Below, one piece after another: positions 17,981 through 26,400 of a DNA stretch of 64,000 nucleotides. The notes under the pieces were generated by a model. It had not been told where the DNA came from. It searched no databases and worked only from the letters and a program-made list of their open reading frames with translations. Source of the DNA: JANMJD01 sp963847945 (GTDB lineage: Bacteria > Actinomycetota > Acidimicrobiia > Acidimicrobiales > Ilumatobacteraceae); the NCBI GenBank assembly GCA_963847945.1, contig CAWKBX010000009.1, positions 806,001-870,000 on the forward strand, in the 5' to 3' direction. A program made the translations under genes and the position numbers. Numbering within the stretch: position 1 is the stretch's first letter; each line of letters opens with the position of its first letter.

Positions 17981-18975
17981 TGGACGAGGAGTTTGCCAAG
18001 GTTGCCTCCGGCGAACATGAATTGCAGGGCTTCGGGGTAGCGGTCGATGCCTTCGAGGATCTCCTCGGCCAGGGTGATCGATCCGTCGGCCAGCCATCCG
18101 GCGAGTTCGGCCTTGGCGGGGGCGATCTGCTCGGGGAAGTGGAAGTAGGCGAAGCCCTCCATCCGCGATTGACGCTCGGCCAGGCGGAGATATAGCGACG
18201 GCCCGGTCACGTTGTCCATGTCGTCGTACTGCGAGACCGCCCCGCAGATCACGACGCGCGCTCTCATCGCCAGGTTGTCGAGAACGGCGTCGAGCACCGG
18301 TCCACCGACGTTGTCGAAGAAGACGTTGACCCCGTCGGGAGCGAGCGCTCGCAGCTGCCGGTTGACGTCTTCGTTCTTGTAGTCGATGGCCGCGTCGAAT
18401 CCGAGAGTGTCGGTCAGGTAGGCCACCTTGCGGGCGCCCCCGGCGATGCCGATCACGCGGGCCCCGTCGCGTTTGGCGATCTGCCCGGCAATCGAGCCGA
18501 CGGCACCTGCCGCGGCAGAGACCACGAACACGTCGCCAGGCTGGGGCTTGGCCACGCAACGGATGCCGATCCATGCGGTCACGCCGGTCGCCGCACCCAG
18601 GATCCCGAGGTGGGCACTCAACGAACCGACCGAATCATCAACCTTCTCGATCGCCTTCGGTGAGACCGTGGCAATGGTCTGCGCCCCAAGCCGACCCCGG
18701 ACCGCGTCGCCGGTGCTCCAACCCGGCGCGGTCGATTCGATGACCCGACCGACACCGCTGGCGTGGATCACCTGGCCGATCGCGACCTGCTGGTGGAAGC
18801 CTTCACCCCGCAGCATCGTGCGGGTTCCGGCGTCAACCGAGATGAACTCGACGCCGACGCGGACCTGGCCGGTGTCGAGCGCGCCGAGTTCCTCGACTTC
18901 CGTGGTGAAGCAGTCCGACGTCGCTCCACCGACGGGACGGCGGGCAAGCACGATGCGGGTGTTGATCTCTCCCAT
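17956..18975 (-). CDS. NADP-dependent oxidoreductase (medium-chain, CurA/PTGR type)
   Basis: 339 residues of the zinc-free medium-chain dehydrogenase/reductase family. Visible are the N-terminal catalytic fold (VEFISVDAGTRTMLRG), the hinge GILGAATGVTAWIGI and the nucleotide-binding motif AAAGAVGSIAGQIAK, followed by FFDNVGGPVLDAVL, which is characteristic of prostaglandin/leukotriene reductases and YncB/CurA proteins. These enzymes reduce the C=C bond of alpha,beta-unsaturated ketones with NADPH. Its last codons are built from the 10-bp tandem repeat, so the tail QLGSIREH may be recent. It probably shares a transcript with the ATP-binding gene 30 bases downstream. Confidence 0.9.
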   Translation of the reverse strand: MGEINTRIVLARRPVGGATSDCFTTEVEELGALDTGQVRVGVEFISVDAGTRTMLRGEGFHQQVAIGQVIHASGVGRVIESTAPGWSTGDAVRGRLGAQTIATVSPKAIEKVDDSVGSLSAHLGILGAATGVTAWIGIRCVAKPQPGDVFVVSAAAGAVGSIAGQIAKRDGARVIGIAGGARKVAYLTDTLGFDAAIDYKNEDVNRQLRALAPDGVNVFFDNVGGPVLDAVLDNLAMRARVVICGAVSQYDDMDNVTGPSLYLRLAERQSRMEGFAYFHFPEQIAPAKAELAGWLADGSITLAEEILEGIDRYPEALQFMFAGGNLGKLLVQLGSIREH

Positions 18976-19101
18976 GAGACCCAGTGCTACACCCTCGGCT
19001 GCGGCGAATCATTGTCGTCCGTCGATGTCCCCCGGGTCACGCTGCAATCCGGACTCCACGTCCCCGTTCACGGATGCGTCAACCAAATTTGCGCCACCTG
19101 A

Positions 19102-19118
19102 AGTGATTGACAATCACT
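19102..19118. promoter_or_regulatory. Perfect 17-bp palindrome, metalloregulator-like operator
   Basis: AGTGATTG-A-CAATCACT has perfect eight-base arms around one base and overlaps a TTGACA -35-like hexamer (19107-19112). It lies about 100 bases before the secreted SGNH-like gene. The odd-length layout resembles Fur/Zur-family boxes. The regulator is not known. Confidence 0.45.
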
Positions 19119-19200
19119 ATGTGTGCCTAAACTTGCTACCGGCGGGGCGGTGCTGTTGACAGAACGTTGCCTCTGGCGTGGACGTGAGGAGACGAGCCCG

Positions 19201-21000
19201 ATGCTCGCAAGGCTGAATGTGGTGGTGTCGGCGTTGATCGTCGGGGTGTTGGTGGTTGCCCCGGCGTCGCCCAACGCGGCCGGCGCGGCGGTGGTCGCCG
19301 AACCCCGGGTCACGTTGCTCGGTGACTCGACGATGTTGCGGATGAGCCTCGCCGACCAAGCCGTCGTCGACGCCAACTACGACCTGCTGTGGGACGCGAA
19401 GAGCTGCCGCCGCCTGGTACGACCGAGTTGCAGCAACCGGCGACTGGGTACCCCAACGAGCGTTCTACCGCTGATGAAGACGACGTATAGGGGCCGGCTG
19501 GGCCAGGCCCTGGTGCTGATGGCCGGCTACGACGACGAGGGTTCGATCGCGGCCGACATCGATGCGATCATGGCGGAAGCGACGGCGCAGGGCATGCGTC
19601 ACGTATGGTTCCTCACCTATCACGCCGAGGTGACCTACCAGCTGCCGAATGGCCTCGGCCCCGGCGCGGTCCTCTACCGGCAGCACAACGTCGAGTTGCG
19701 CGAGGCACTCGGCCGGCACCCGACAATGCGGATGATCGACTGGAACACGCTCGTCGAGTCGCATCCGAACTGGGTCGCCGCCGACGGGATCCACCTCGAA
19801 GCCGTCGGTGCTCGCGGGCTGGCCGACACGATCGTGGCAGAACTCAACACCATCGCCCTCGGGGGATGCACGAGTCCGGCGATCGGCTCGTTGAGCACGG
19901 GCCCGGCCGCGGGGGTCTCGTCGACGGGGTCGACCGGCGGATTCGTCGGGATCACACCGACCCGAATGCTCGACACCCGTCGGGTGAGTGCCACCAACGA
20001 GACCCGTATGGTGGGGGCATCGCGGGTCGTCTCCGTCGATGTGTCGGCGGTCGCCCCGGCCGATGCCAGTGCGGTGGTGACCACGGTGACGGCCGTGAAC
20101 CCGTGCGCCGAGGGGTTCCTGACGATCTACCCGGGCCCCTGCAGCGCCGCGCCTCCCGAGGCGTCGACGGTCAACTACACCGCCGGACGCACGACCGCCA
20201 ACCTCGCCGTGACCCGCCTCACCCAGAGCGTCATCTGCGTGTACTCCAACGTTGCCACCCATGTCCTCGTCGATGTGACGGGGTGGTTCGCGCCCGGCGG
20301 ATCCCGATTCAGGCCGCTCGTCCCCACTCGTTTCGTCGACACGCGCACCAGCGTCGCGCCCCCCGGGGCGATCGTCGGTGAGCGGTCGGCGATGAGTCAC
20401 ACCGCGGTGCGGATCGCCGGGGTCGGTGAAGTCGAGCCCGATGCGACCGCCGCATTCGTCAATCTGACCGCCGTCGGCTCGGTGGGAGAGGGCTACCTCA
20501 CGGCCTATCCAAGTCCATGCGGCACGGTACCGGAGGCGTCGACCCTCAACGTGCCATCGGGTCGAGACGTCGCCGGCGCGGCGATCGTTCCCCTCGGACC
20601 CGACGGATCGATCTGCGTGTTCGCCTCGACCCGCATGCACGTGCTGGTCGACGTCCAGGGTCGCTTCGGGCCAACCGGTTCGCTCTACCAGCCGATCACA
20701 CCCCGCCGCCTGGTCGACTCGCGTCGCACGAACTCGTTGGTCGCCCGCGAGCAACGCAGCGTCGCCTTGCCCGGACTGGCCATGCTCAACGTCGCTGCGG
20801 TGTCGCCGGGGGCCAAGGGTTTCTTGTCGGTGGCTGCCTGCGGAACGACCACCGGCACCTCGATCCTCAACACCTCGCCGGGCGAGCCCACCGCCAACGC
20901 CGCGGTCGCCGCCCCGAGCGCTGACGGCAACGTGTGCTTCACGCCATCGTTGACCACCCACGTCATCGCCGACATCAGCGGTCTCTTTGTCAGTGCGTGA
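19201..21000 (+). CDS. Secreted SGNH/GDSL-like protein with three C-terminal repeats
   Basis: About 599 residues from the ATG at 19201, chosen for GAGGAGAC upstream and because it gives a clean signal peptide (LNVVVSALIVGVLVVAPASP). Residues 35-220 look like an SGNH hydrolase: block I is LLGDSTML and the C-terminal DxxH is DGIHLEAVGA. Three repeats of about 115 residues follow, each with (M/F)LDTR or LVDSRR near its start, SAV or TAV-x-x-x-x-x-x-G-(F/Y)L, an STVN or STLN strand, and HVLVDVTGWF or a close variant at its end. Such repeats are common in exported actinobacterial enzymes and are probably binding modules. The substrate is unknown, perhaps cell-wall or exopolysaccharide esters. Confidence 0.82.
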   Translation: MLARLNVVVSALIVGVLVVAPASPNAAGAAVVAEPRVTLLGDSTMLRMSLADQAVVDANYDLLWDAKSCRRLVRPSCSNRRLGTPTSVLPLMKTTYRGRLGQALVLMAGYDDEGSIAADIDAIMAEATAQGMRHVWFLTYHAEVTYQLPNGLGPGAVLYRQHNVELREALGRHPTMRMIDWNTLVESHPNWVAADGIHLEAVGARGLADTIVAELNTIALGGCTSPAIGSLSTGPAAGVSSTGSTGGFVGITPTRMLDTRRVSATNETRMVGASRVVSVDVSAVAPADASAVVTTVTAVNPCAEGFLTIYPGPCSAAPPEASTVNYTAGRTTANLAVTRLTQSVICVYSNVATHVLVDVTGWFAPGGSRFRPLVPTRFVDTRTSVAPPGAIVGERSAMSHTAVRIAGVGEVEPDATAAFVNLTAVGSVGEGYLTAYPSPCGTVPEASTLNVPSGRDVAGAAIVPLGPDGSICVFASTRMHVLVDVQGRFGPTGSLYQPITPRRLVDSRRTNSLVAREQRSVALPGLAMLNVAAVSPGAKGFLSVAACGTTTGTSILNTSPGEPTANAAVAAPSADGNVCFTPSLTTHVIADISGLFVSA

Positions 21001-21019
21001 ACCGCGCCCAAGCCGGGTA

Positions 21020-21535
21020 TCACTCGAGATCGTCGAACGGTGCGGCGTAGACGAACTTCCCGCGGATGTCGGGGGTGAAGGCGGTGAGCGTGCGGACTTG
21101 GAAGAATTCGCCCCAGCTGGGGTCGGGCGGGTCGATGCCGACGGTGGCTGACGCGACGAAACCGAACCGCCTGTAGTACGCCGGGGAGCCCAGAAGGGCG
21201 ATCAGTGGTTCATCCATCGCCTCGGCCGCACCGATCGTGGCGTGCATCAACGCCAGCCCGATGCCGGCGCGTTGCCCCGCTGGATCGACCCCGATCGGGC
21301 CGAGACCGAGGGCAGGTCGCTCCCCGACGTAGCCGCGTGTCGTCACGACATGGCCGCGTACGACGCCGTCGACCTCGGCCACGAGCGAGAGCTGTGGGAT
21401 CCAACCGTCACAGCGGCGGAGCTCGGCGAGCAGTCGCACTTCGACGGGTTCAGTGGCGGCGCCCCGTCCGAAGGCGGCGGCCTGCACGGCTCGGGTCGCG
21501 ACGAGGTCACGGGACGTTTCCTTGCGAATGATCAT
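21020..21535 (-). CDS. GNAT-family N-acetyltransferase (YhbS-like)
   Basis: About 171 residues starting MIIRKETSRDL. The acetyl-CoA site is visible in LGLGPIGVDPAGQRAGIG (motif A), with GSPAYYRRFGF (motif B) after it, as in YhbS-type acetyltransferases. The upstream in-frame extension of 50 residues is Arg/Pro-rich and probably not translated. It is convergent with the SGNH-like gene. The substrate cannot be told from sequence. Confidence 0.85.
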   Translation of the reverse strand: MIIRKETSRDLVATRAVQAAAFGRGAATEPVEVRLLAELRRCDGWIPQLSLVAEVDGVVRGHVVTTRGYVGERPALGLGPIGVDPAGQRAGIGLALMHATIGAAEAMDEPLIALLGSPAYYRRFGFVASATVGIDPPDPSWGEFFQVRTLTAFTPDIRGKFVYAAPFDDLE

Positions 21536-21716
21536 CCGGTCGAGCTTCGCGCCCGTCAACCCGATGGCCCGAGTGAATTTGGGCTGTCCATCGGGGGCGT
21601 GGCGGCGCCCGTTGCAACGATCCCTTGGAACCGTCGCCTCCCAGCGACACGCGACGCCGAACGTCAACCCTCGGTCGGCCTTCATCGGGACTTCATCGGC
21701 GGATTCGTATGGTCAC

Positions 21717-22103
21717 ATGATGGAACTCTCGGCCGAGCAGGAACGTCGGCTGGCGGCGTTGCGAGATCGCCGGCCAGTGGCCGTCACACCGGTCACGACG
21801 CTCGTCTCGACCCTCGACGTCAGGGCGTCGGAGTCCGCTCGCCTGGTCACCTCAGCGGTGGCCTTTCTGGCCGTCAGCGCCGGAATCCTCGCGCTCCGAG
21901 GTACGGATTCGCCGGTTACTCCGACCGTAACGACCTGGGAGTTGCGGGCGTCACAACCCGCACCAACCGCGGCGTTCACGCTTCGGGCGCTGATTCCCGC
22001 GACCGCCACGACCAACGGCGCTCCCATCGTTCCTGCGGAACCCTCAACCGATCCGACCGACATCGATACCGCCCGGGTTGACTCGATCACGCAGGGGACT
22101 TGA
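21717..22103 (+). CDS. Small single-pass membrane protein preceding an ApbE fusion
   Basis: About 128 residues beginning MMELSAEQERRL. It has a cytoplasmic Arg-rich N-terminus, one transmembrane helix (RLVTSAVAFLAVSAGILAL) and an external Thr/Pro/Ala-rich tail. I do not recognise it. Its stop lies next to the ApbE-like start at 22105, so the two are surely co-transcribed. It could be a carrier or partner of the flavin-transfer protein; no FMN-acceptor motif of the S/T-G-A-S/T type is evident. Confidence 0.65.
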   Translation: MMELSAEQERRLAALRDRRPVAVTPVTTLVSTLDVRASESARLVTSAVAFLAVSAGILALRGTDSPVTPTVTTWELRASQPAPTAAFTLRALIPATATTNGAPIVPAEPSTDPTDIDTARVDSITQGT

Positions 22104-22104
22104 G

Positions 22105-23670
22105 ATGCGTCGAGAACACCACGGGCGGGCGATGGGGGGCGCCCTTCACATTGTCGTGATCGACGGGCCACCCGGGCTGATCGACGCCGCGGTGCAGCGA
22201 GTCACCGACCTTGAGCGGCGATGGACCCGCTTCGCGCCGACCAGCGAACTCAGCCGCCTCAACGCCTCGGCCGGAACCCCGACGTTCGTGTCGCCAGAAA
22301 CAGCCCACCTCGTGGAGCGGGCGTGCACGGCATGGGAACGCAGCGGCGGGGCCTTCGATCCAACCGTCTACGACAGCATCGTCGCCCTGGGCTACGACGG
22401 CGACCTACCGGCGGTCCGCCGCCGCGTCTCTCCGGCCACGCCGAGCACGCCTGCCCCGGGTTGTGCCGACATCGCCGTCGATGTCGCGTCCGGTTACGTG
22501 TACATGCCAGCGGGAGTCCGCTTCGACCCCGGTGGTATCGGCAAGGGGTTGGCCGCCGATCTGATTGCCGCAGCGATCGTCGCCGCGGGGGCGACCGGTG
22601 CGCTGGTCAATGTCGGCGGCGATCTACGCACCACCGGACAGGCGCCGCCCGATGGATGGCGTATCGGCGTCGAAGATCCGCACCGAACGACTCGGCGACT
22701 GGCCACGCTGACGATGACGGATGGGGCCGTCGCCACCAGCAGCACGCTGAAACGTCGATGGATGACCACCGGCGGGATGGCGCATCACCTCATCGACCCT
22801 CGAATCGGGCAGCCCGTCGACTCTGTGTTCGACACGATCACGGTCGTCACCCGTGAGGCCTGGTGGGCGGAGGCGATGACCAAGGCGCTGATGGTCACCC
22901 CGGTCGCCGACTGGTCAGAGCTGATCACCGACGAGCACGTCCTGGCCTTGCGACCCGACGGCTCCATTGTCGAACGCGGTGTCTTGGCCGCCGGCCGCGG
23001 GCCGCGCCGAGCGAGTGGCCGCATGAACGATCGCATCTGGTGGCACGTCGCCCGGTCGACCGGGCTTGTTGCGTGGCTGGCGTTGGCATTGGCGATGGTC
23101 ACGGGCGGCATGCTGGCCAACCGCATGATCCGCCACCCCGCATCGGTGCGGCGAACCGTGGGCCTCCATCGCCATCTCGCCGCGGTCGGCCTCGGGTTGG
23201 TCGCGGTGCACCTGGGCGCGCTGCTCGCCGACGACTACGTGGAGTTCAGCGTCGGCGATCTACTGATTCCACTCCGCTCGTCGTGGCGCCCCGGAGCACT
23301 GGCGTGGGGAATCGTTGCGATCGACCTACTGATCGTCGTCGAGGTGAGTTCGCTCGCGCATCGCCGGTTGTCGAAGCGAACTTGGCGGCTCGTCCACCAG
23401 TGCAGCGTGCTCGGATTCGCCTCGGCGACCGTCCATTTGTTGAACGCGGGCACCGACGCGTCGGCGCCGATGGTTCGGCTCCCGGTGGTCGCGATCACCG
23501 TTGTGGTGACGTTCCTCTACCTCGGGCGGCTCGTTCGATTGCGCACCCATCGACCCTCCTCGACCGCAGTTGCCCAGGTCACACCCCCTCGCCATGACCA
23601 GCGAGGAGGCGTACGATTGAGCCATGACAACGACGTCGCATCTCGCAAAAGTCTGGTTCAAGGTCAGTGA
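22105..23670 (+). CDS. ApbE-type flavin transferase fused to a ferric-reductase-like membrane domain
   Basis: About 521 residues, starting at an ATG after AGGGGA. Residues 1-290 are ApbE-like: RFAPTSELSRLNASAG, FDPGGIGKGLAADLI, LVNVGGDLRTTG and MAHHLIDPRIGQPV. ApbE proteins attach FMN to threonine on exported proteins. From about residue 310 come four or five membrane helices of a ferric-reductase/cytochrome b fold, with paired His in LHRHLAAVGLGLVAVHLG and HQCSVLGFASATVHLL as likely heme ligands. The fusion suggests transmembrane electron transfer coupled to flavin loading (inference). The 3' end overlaps the aminotransferase start by 47 bases. Confidence 0.85.
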   Translation: MRREHHGRAMGGALHIVVIDGPPGLIDAAVQRVTDLERRWTRFAPTSELSRLNASAGTPTFVSPETAHLVERACTAWERSGGAFDPTVYDSIVALGYDGDLPAVRRRVSPATPSTPAPGCADIAVDVASGYVYMPAGVRFDPGGIGKGLAADLIAAAIVAAGATGALVNVGGDLRTTGQAPPDGWRIGVEDPHRTTRRLATLTMTDGAVATSSTLKRRWMTTGGMAHHLIDPRIGQPVDSVFDTITVVTREAWWAEAMTKALMVTPVADWSELITDEHVLALRPDGSIVERGVLAAGRGPRRASGRMNDRIWWHVARSTGLVAWLALALAMVTGGMLANRMIRHPASVRRTVGLHRHLAAVGLGLVAVHLGALLADDYVEFSVGDLLIPLRSSWRPGALAWGIVAIDLLIVVEVSSLAHRRLSKRTWRLVHQCSVLGFASATVHLLNAGTDASAPMVRLPVVAITVVVTFLYLGRLVRLRTHRPSSTAVAQVTPPRHDQRGGVRLSHDNDVASRKSLVQGQ

Positions 23671-24862
23671 TCTGCAGGTCACGCATGGCAAGGGTTCGTG
23701 GGTCTACACCACCGACGGTCAGGAGTACCTCGACTTCACCGCCGGTATCGCCGTGGTCTCCACCGGCCACTCCCATCCGCACGTGGTCGAGGCGATCCAG
23801 CGCCAGGCCGGCCGGTTCATCCACGCCTCGGTCAACTGCTACACCCACGACCAACTCGAGCCGCTCGCCGAGCGTTTGGCCGAACTGACCCCCGACGGCA
23901 TCGACACGTTCTTCTACGCCAACTCCGGCGCCGAGATCACCGAGGCCGCAGTCAAGCTGGCCAAGGCGGCGACCAAGCGTCCGCACATCATCGTGTTCTC
24001 GGGGTCGTTCCACGGCCGCACCCACATGGCGATGGCGATGACCACCTCGAAGACCGGGTATCGCGCCGGTTACAGCTCGCTGCCCGCCGGCGTGTTCGTC
24101 GCCCCGTTCCCCGACCCGCTGGCCGCCGACCAAGAGGCCGAGATCGACCGGGCGATCTTCGGGTTCAAGCACCTGCTCAAGTCGCAGACCGCCCCCGACG
24201 AGACCGCCGCGGCGATCCTCGAGCCGGTACTCGGCGAGGGTGGCTACATCCCGGCGCCGAAACGGTTCATCGAGGAAATGGTCAAGATCTGCCACGAGCA
24301 CGGCATTCTCTTCATCGCCGACGAGGTGCAGTCGGGCTTCGGGCGCACCGGCAAGATGTTCGCCGTCGAGCACTTCGACCTGCAGGCCGACATCATCTGC
24401 ATGGCCAAGGGCATCGCCTCGGGCTTCCCGTTCTCGGCGCTCGGCGCATCGGCGGAACTGATGGCGAAATGGCCGACCGGGGCCCACGGCGGCACCTACG
24501 GCGGCAACGCCATCGGCTGTGCGGCAGCGATCGCCACCATCGAAGTGATGACCGAGCCCGGGTTCATGGACAACGTCAACGCCCGCGGCTCGCAGCTCCG
24601 CGACGGGTTGCGCGAGATCATGGCATCCGACAGCGGGATCACCGACGTGCGCGGTCTGGGGTTGATGAACGCCATCCAGTTCGAGTCGCCCGGCCGCGTC
24701 GCCGCGATCATGAAGCACTGCTTCGAAGAGTCGAACCTGCTGATGATGAACGCCGGCACCTACGCCAACATCATCCGCCTGATGCCCCCACTCGTCGTGA
24801 CCGCCGACGAAGTCGACATTGCCCTCAGCGCCATCGCCAACGCCGTCAAAGCCACCGCGTAG
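23624..24862 (+). CDS. Class III aminotransferase (4-aminobutyrate transaminase-like)
   Basis: 412 residues with the full class III fold. SGAEITEAAVKLAK and VFSGSFHGRTHMAMA bind the cofactor phosphate, FIADEVQSGFGRTGKMFAVEH is the Asp-containing motif, and the PLP lysine lies in CMAKGIASGFPFSALG. It most resembles GabT-type 4-aminobutyrate or acetylornithine-like aminotransferases, which transfer an omega-amino group to 2-oxoglutarate. GAGGAGG precedes the ATG by about 15 bases. The start lies inside the end of the ApbE fusion gene. Confidence 0.92.
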   Translation: MTTTSHLAKVWFKVSDLQVTHGKGSWVYTTDGQEYLDFTAGIAVVSTGHSHPHVVEAIQRQAGRFIHASVNCYTHDQLEPLAERLAELTPDGIDTFFYANSGAEITEAAVKLAKAATKRPHIIVFSGSFHGRTHMAMAMTTSKTGYRAGYSSLPAGVFVAPFPDPLAADQEAEIDRAIFGFKHLLKSQTAPDETAAAILEPVLGEGGYIPAPKRFIEEMVKICHEHGILFIADEVQSGFGRTGKMFAVEHFDLQADIICMAKGIASGFPFSALGASAELMAKWPTGAHGGTYGGNAIGCAAAIATIEVMTEPGFMDNVNARGSQLRDGLREIMASDSGITDVRGLGLMNAIQFESPGRVAAIMKHCFEESNLLMMNAGTYANIIRLMPPLVVTADEVDIALSAIANAVKATA

Positions 24863-24978
24863 CCCCAGGCAACACACCACGGGCTCAGCCAGGTGGCCGC
24901 CGAGACTCATCGCACTTCCGAAACTCGGGGTCCACCCGGAGGACCGCGCTGATTGACGGGGAGGTCCCAGCAAACTTG

Positions 24979-24995
24979 ACTCACTTCGGGTGAGT
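24979..24995 (+). terminator. Weak hairpin after the aminotransferase
   Basis: ACTCAC-TTCGG-GTGAGT forms a six-base stem with a UUCG-type loop in the 269-base gap. No U-run follows, so termination is uncertain. Nothing else clear is seen between 24863 and 25131. Confidence 0.3.
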
Positions 24996-25131
24996 GTTCC
25001 GCACCACAAAGCGGCCATTCGGGTCCATGAGTCGGGGGGACCATCTTGCGTCCCTGCGGGGATCATCACGGCGATCCGCGCCAAGCTGAGCAACGAGTTA
25101 TTCGTGTTCGTTACTCCCTGGGGTCTGCGCC

Positions 25132-26385
25132 ATGACAATGCATCGCCGAGCGTTGACCATGATCGTCCCAACCGCGATCGTCGTCGGGGCGTTTCTGCTG
25201 GTCGCTGCGCAACCGACCGGGGTCAGCGCCCAAGATGGCGTCGTCGAGACACCCCTCGACGGTGACGCACCCGAAGCGGCCGAAGTGGACGCAACCGCCT
25301 CGACCACGTCGGTTCCGACGACGCCCGACATCACCGCCCCGGTGAGCGGTACCGAGACCGCAGACGACGGCACGGCACCAGCGCCGCCGCCCGGCGATCT
25401 CGATGCCCCGTCCGTTTCGACGACGATTGACCGACCACCGACAAGCGACTCCCCCGTCGATGTCGCCGTCATCGAGGCCCCGGTCGAGGTCACCGACACG
25501 ACAAGCCCGACCACTTCCGACGCGACCGCGGGACCCGACCCTGTCGTCGAGCGTGTCGATGACCCCAGCCCCCAGTCAGCCACCCCGGTCGCCGTCGATC
25601 CCGATATCGCCCAGGCCATTGCCGAGGCCATCGCCGAGGAAGAACCAGCGGAGTTCGACCTGCCGCTGCGCCCCGAGGAAGGGTGGCCCGTGCGGTCGAT
25701 CCGATTTCCCGTCGCCGGGGCCGTGAGCTACTACGACGACTGGGCGGCGTGCCGCGGCGGCGGCGAATGCCCGCGCCATCACATGGGCAACGACATCATC
25801 GGCGTGCGTCTGCAGCCGCTGCTGGCCGCGACCGAGGGGACGATCGCCCACATTGTGGTCGATCATCCGACGGCCGGATGGGGGTTCGTGATCACCGATG
25901 GCGAGGGATGGGACTACCGCTACTACCACGTCAACAATGACACTCCGGGCACCGACGATGCGGCCGACGACGGGCTGTGGCGGTTCGCCGAGGGCATCAA
26001 GCTGGGGAGCAAGGTGACCGCCGGCCAGGTCGTGGCGTTCATGGGTGACAGCGGCAACTCCGAGTACTCGGTGCCCCACCTCCACTTCGAGATCCACCGG
26101 CCCGATGGCGACCCGATCAATCCCCATGTGAGCCTTCGGCTTGCCGAGTGGGTCGACTCCTGCCTGAACCGGGGCAGCTACTTCTACCAATCGCCAACGC
26201 TGTCGTTCAGACTCGAGCTCCCCCACGCCAGGGTCGCCCCCAACGGCGAGGGCCAGCTGGTGGTCCAGCCGAGCGGCTGGTTCATCCCCTACGGCGACGC
26301 TGCGACGGTCGGCGATGCCCGCCACGAACACGTCGACCCGGAGTGCACCACGTCGTACTCAGCGATCGTCAACGCCTACCGATAG
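25132..26385 (+). CDS. Secreted M23-family peptidase, paralogue 1
   Basis: 417 residues: signal peptide (MTMHRRALTMIVPTAIVVGA), a long Thr/Pro/Asp-rich linker to about residue 180, then an M23 (LytM/lysostaphin) domain. Zinc ligands are visible in RHHMGNDI (HxxxD) and in the HLHFEIH motif; between them lies GTIAHIVVDHPTAGWGFVIT. Such enzymes cut peptidoglycan cross-bridges. It is closely related to the gene at 28392-29699, with long stretches of identity such as NDIIGVRLQPLLA and DYRYYHVNNDTP. Confidence 0.9.
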   Translation: MTMHRRALTMIVPTAIVVGAFLLVAAQPTGVSAQDGVVETPLDGDAPEAAEVDATASTTSVPTTPDITAPVSGTETADDGTAPAPPPGDLDAPSVSTTIDRPPTSDSPVDVAVIEAPVEVTDTTSPTTSDATAGPDPVVERVDDPSPQSATPVAVDPDIAQAIAEAIAEEEPAEFDLPLRPEEGWPVRSIRFPVAGAVSYYDDWAACRGGGECPRHHMGNDIIGVRLQPLLAATEGTIAHIVVDHPTAGWGFVITDGEGWDYRYYHVNNDTPGTDDAADDGLWRFAEGIKLGSKVTAGQVVAFMGDSGNSEYSVPHLHFEIHRPDGDPINPHVSLRLAEWVDSCLNRGSYFYQSPTLSFRLELPHARVAPNGEGQLVVQPSGWFIPYGDAATVGDARHEHVDPECTTSYSAIVNAYR

Positions 26386-26400
26386 CGCGACCCAAGCCGG

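Noticed and set aside
25000..25131. Riboswitch (ydaO type) upstream of an M23 peptidase
   Set aside because: Such switches precede wall hydrolases in actinobacteria, but I could not find the conserved core here.
23579..25171. Long open frame antisense to the aminotransferase
   Set aside because: It covers the whole class III aminotransferase on the other strand and has no motif; frame openness follows from high GC.
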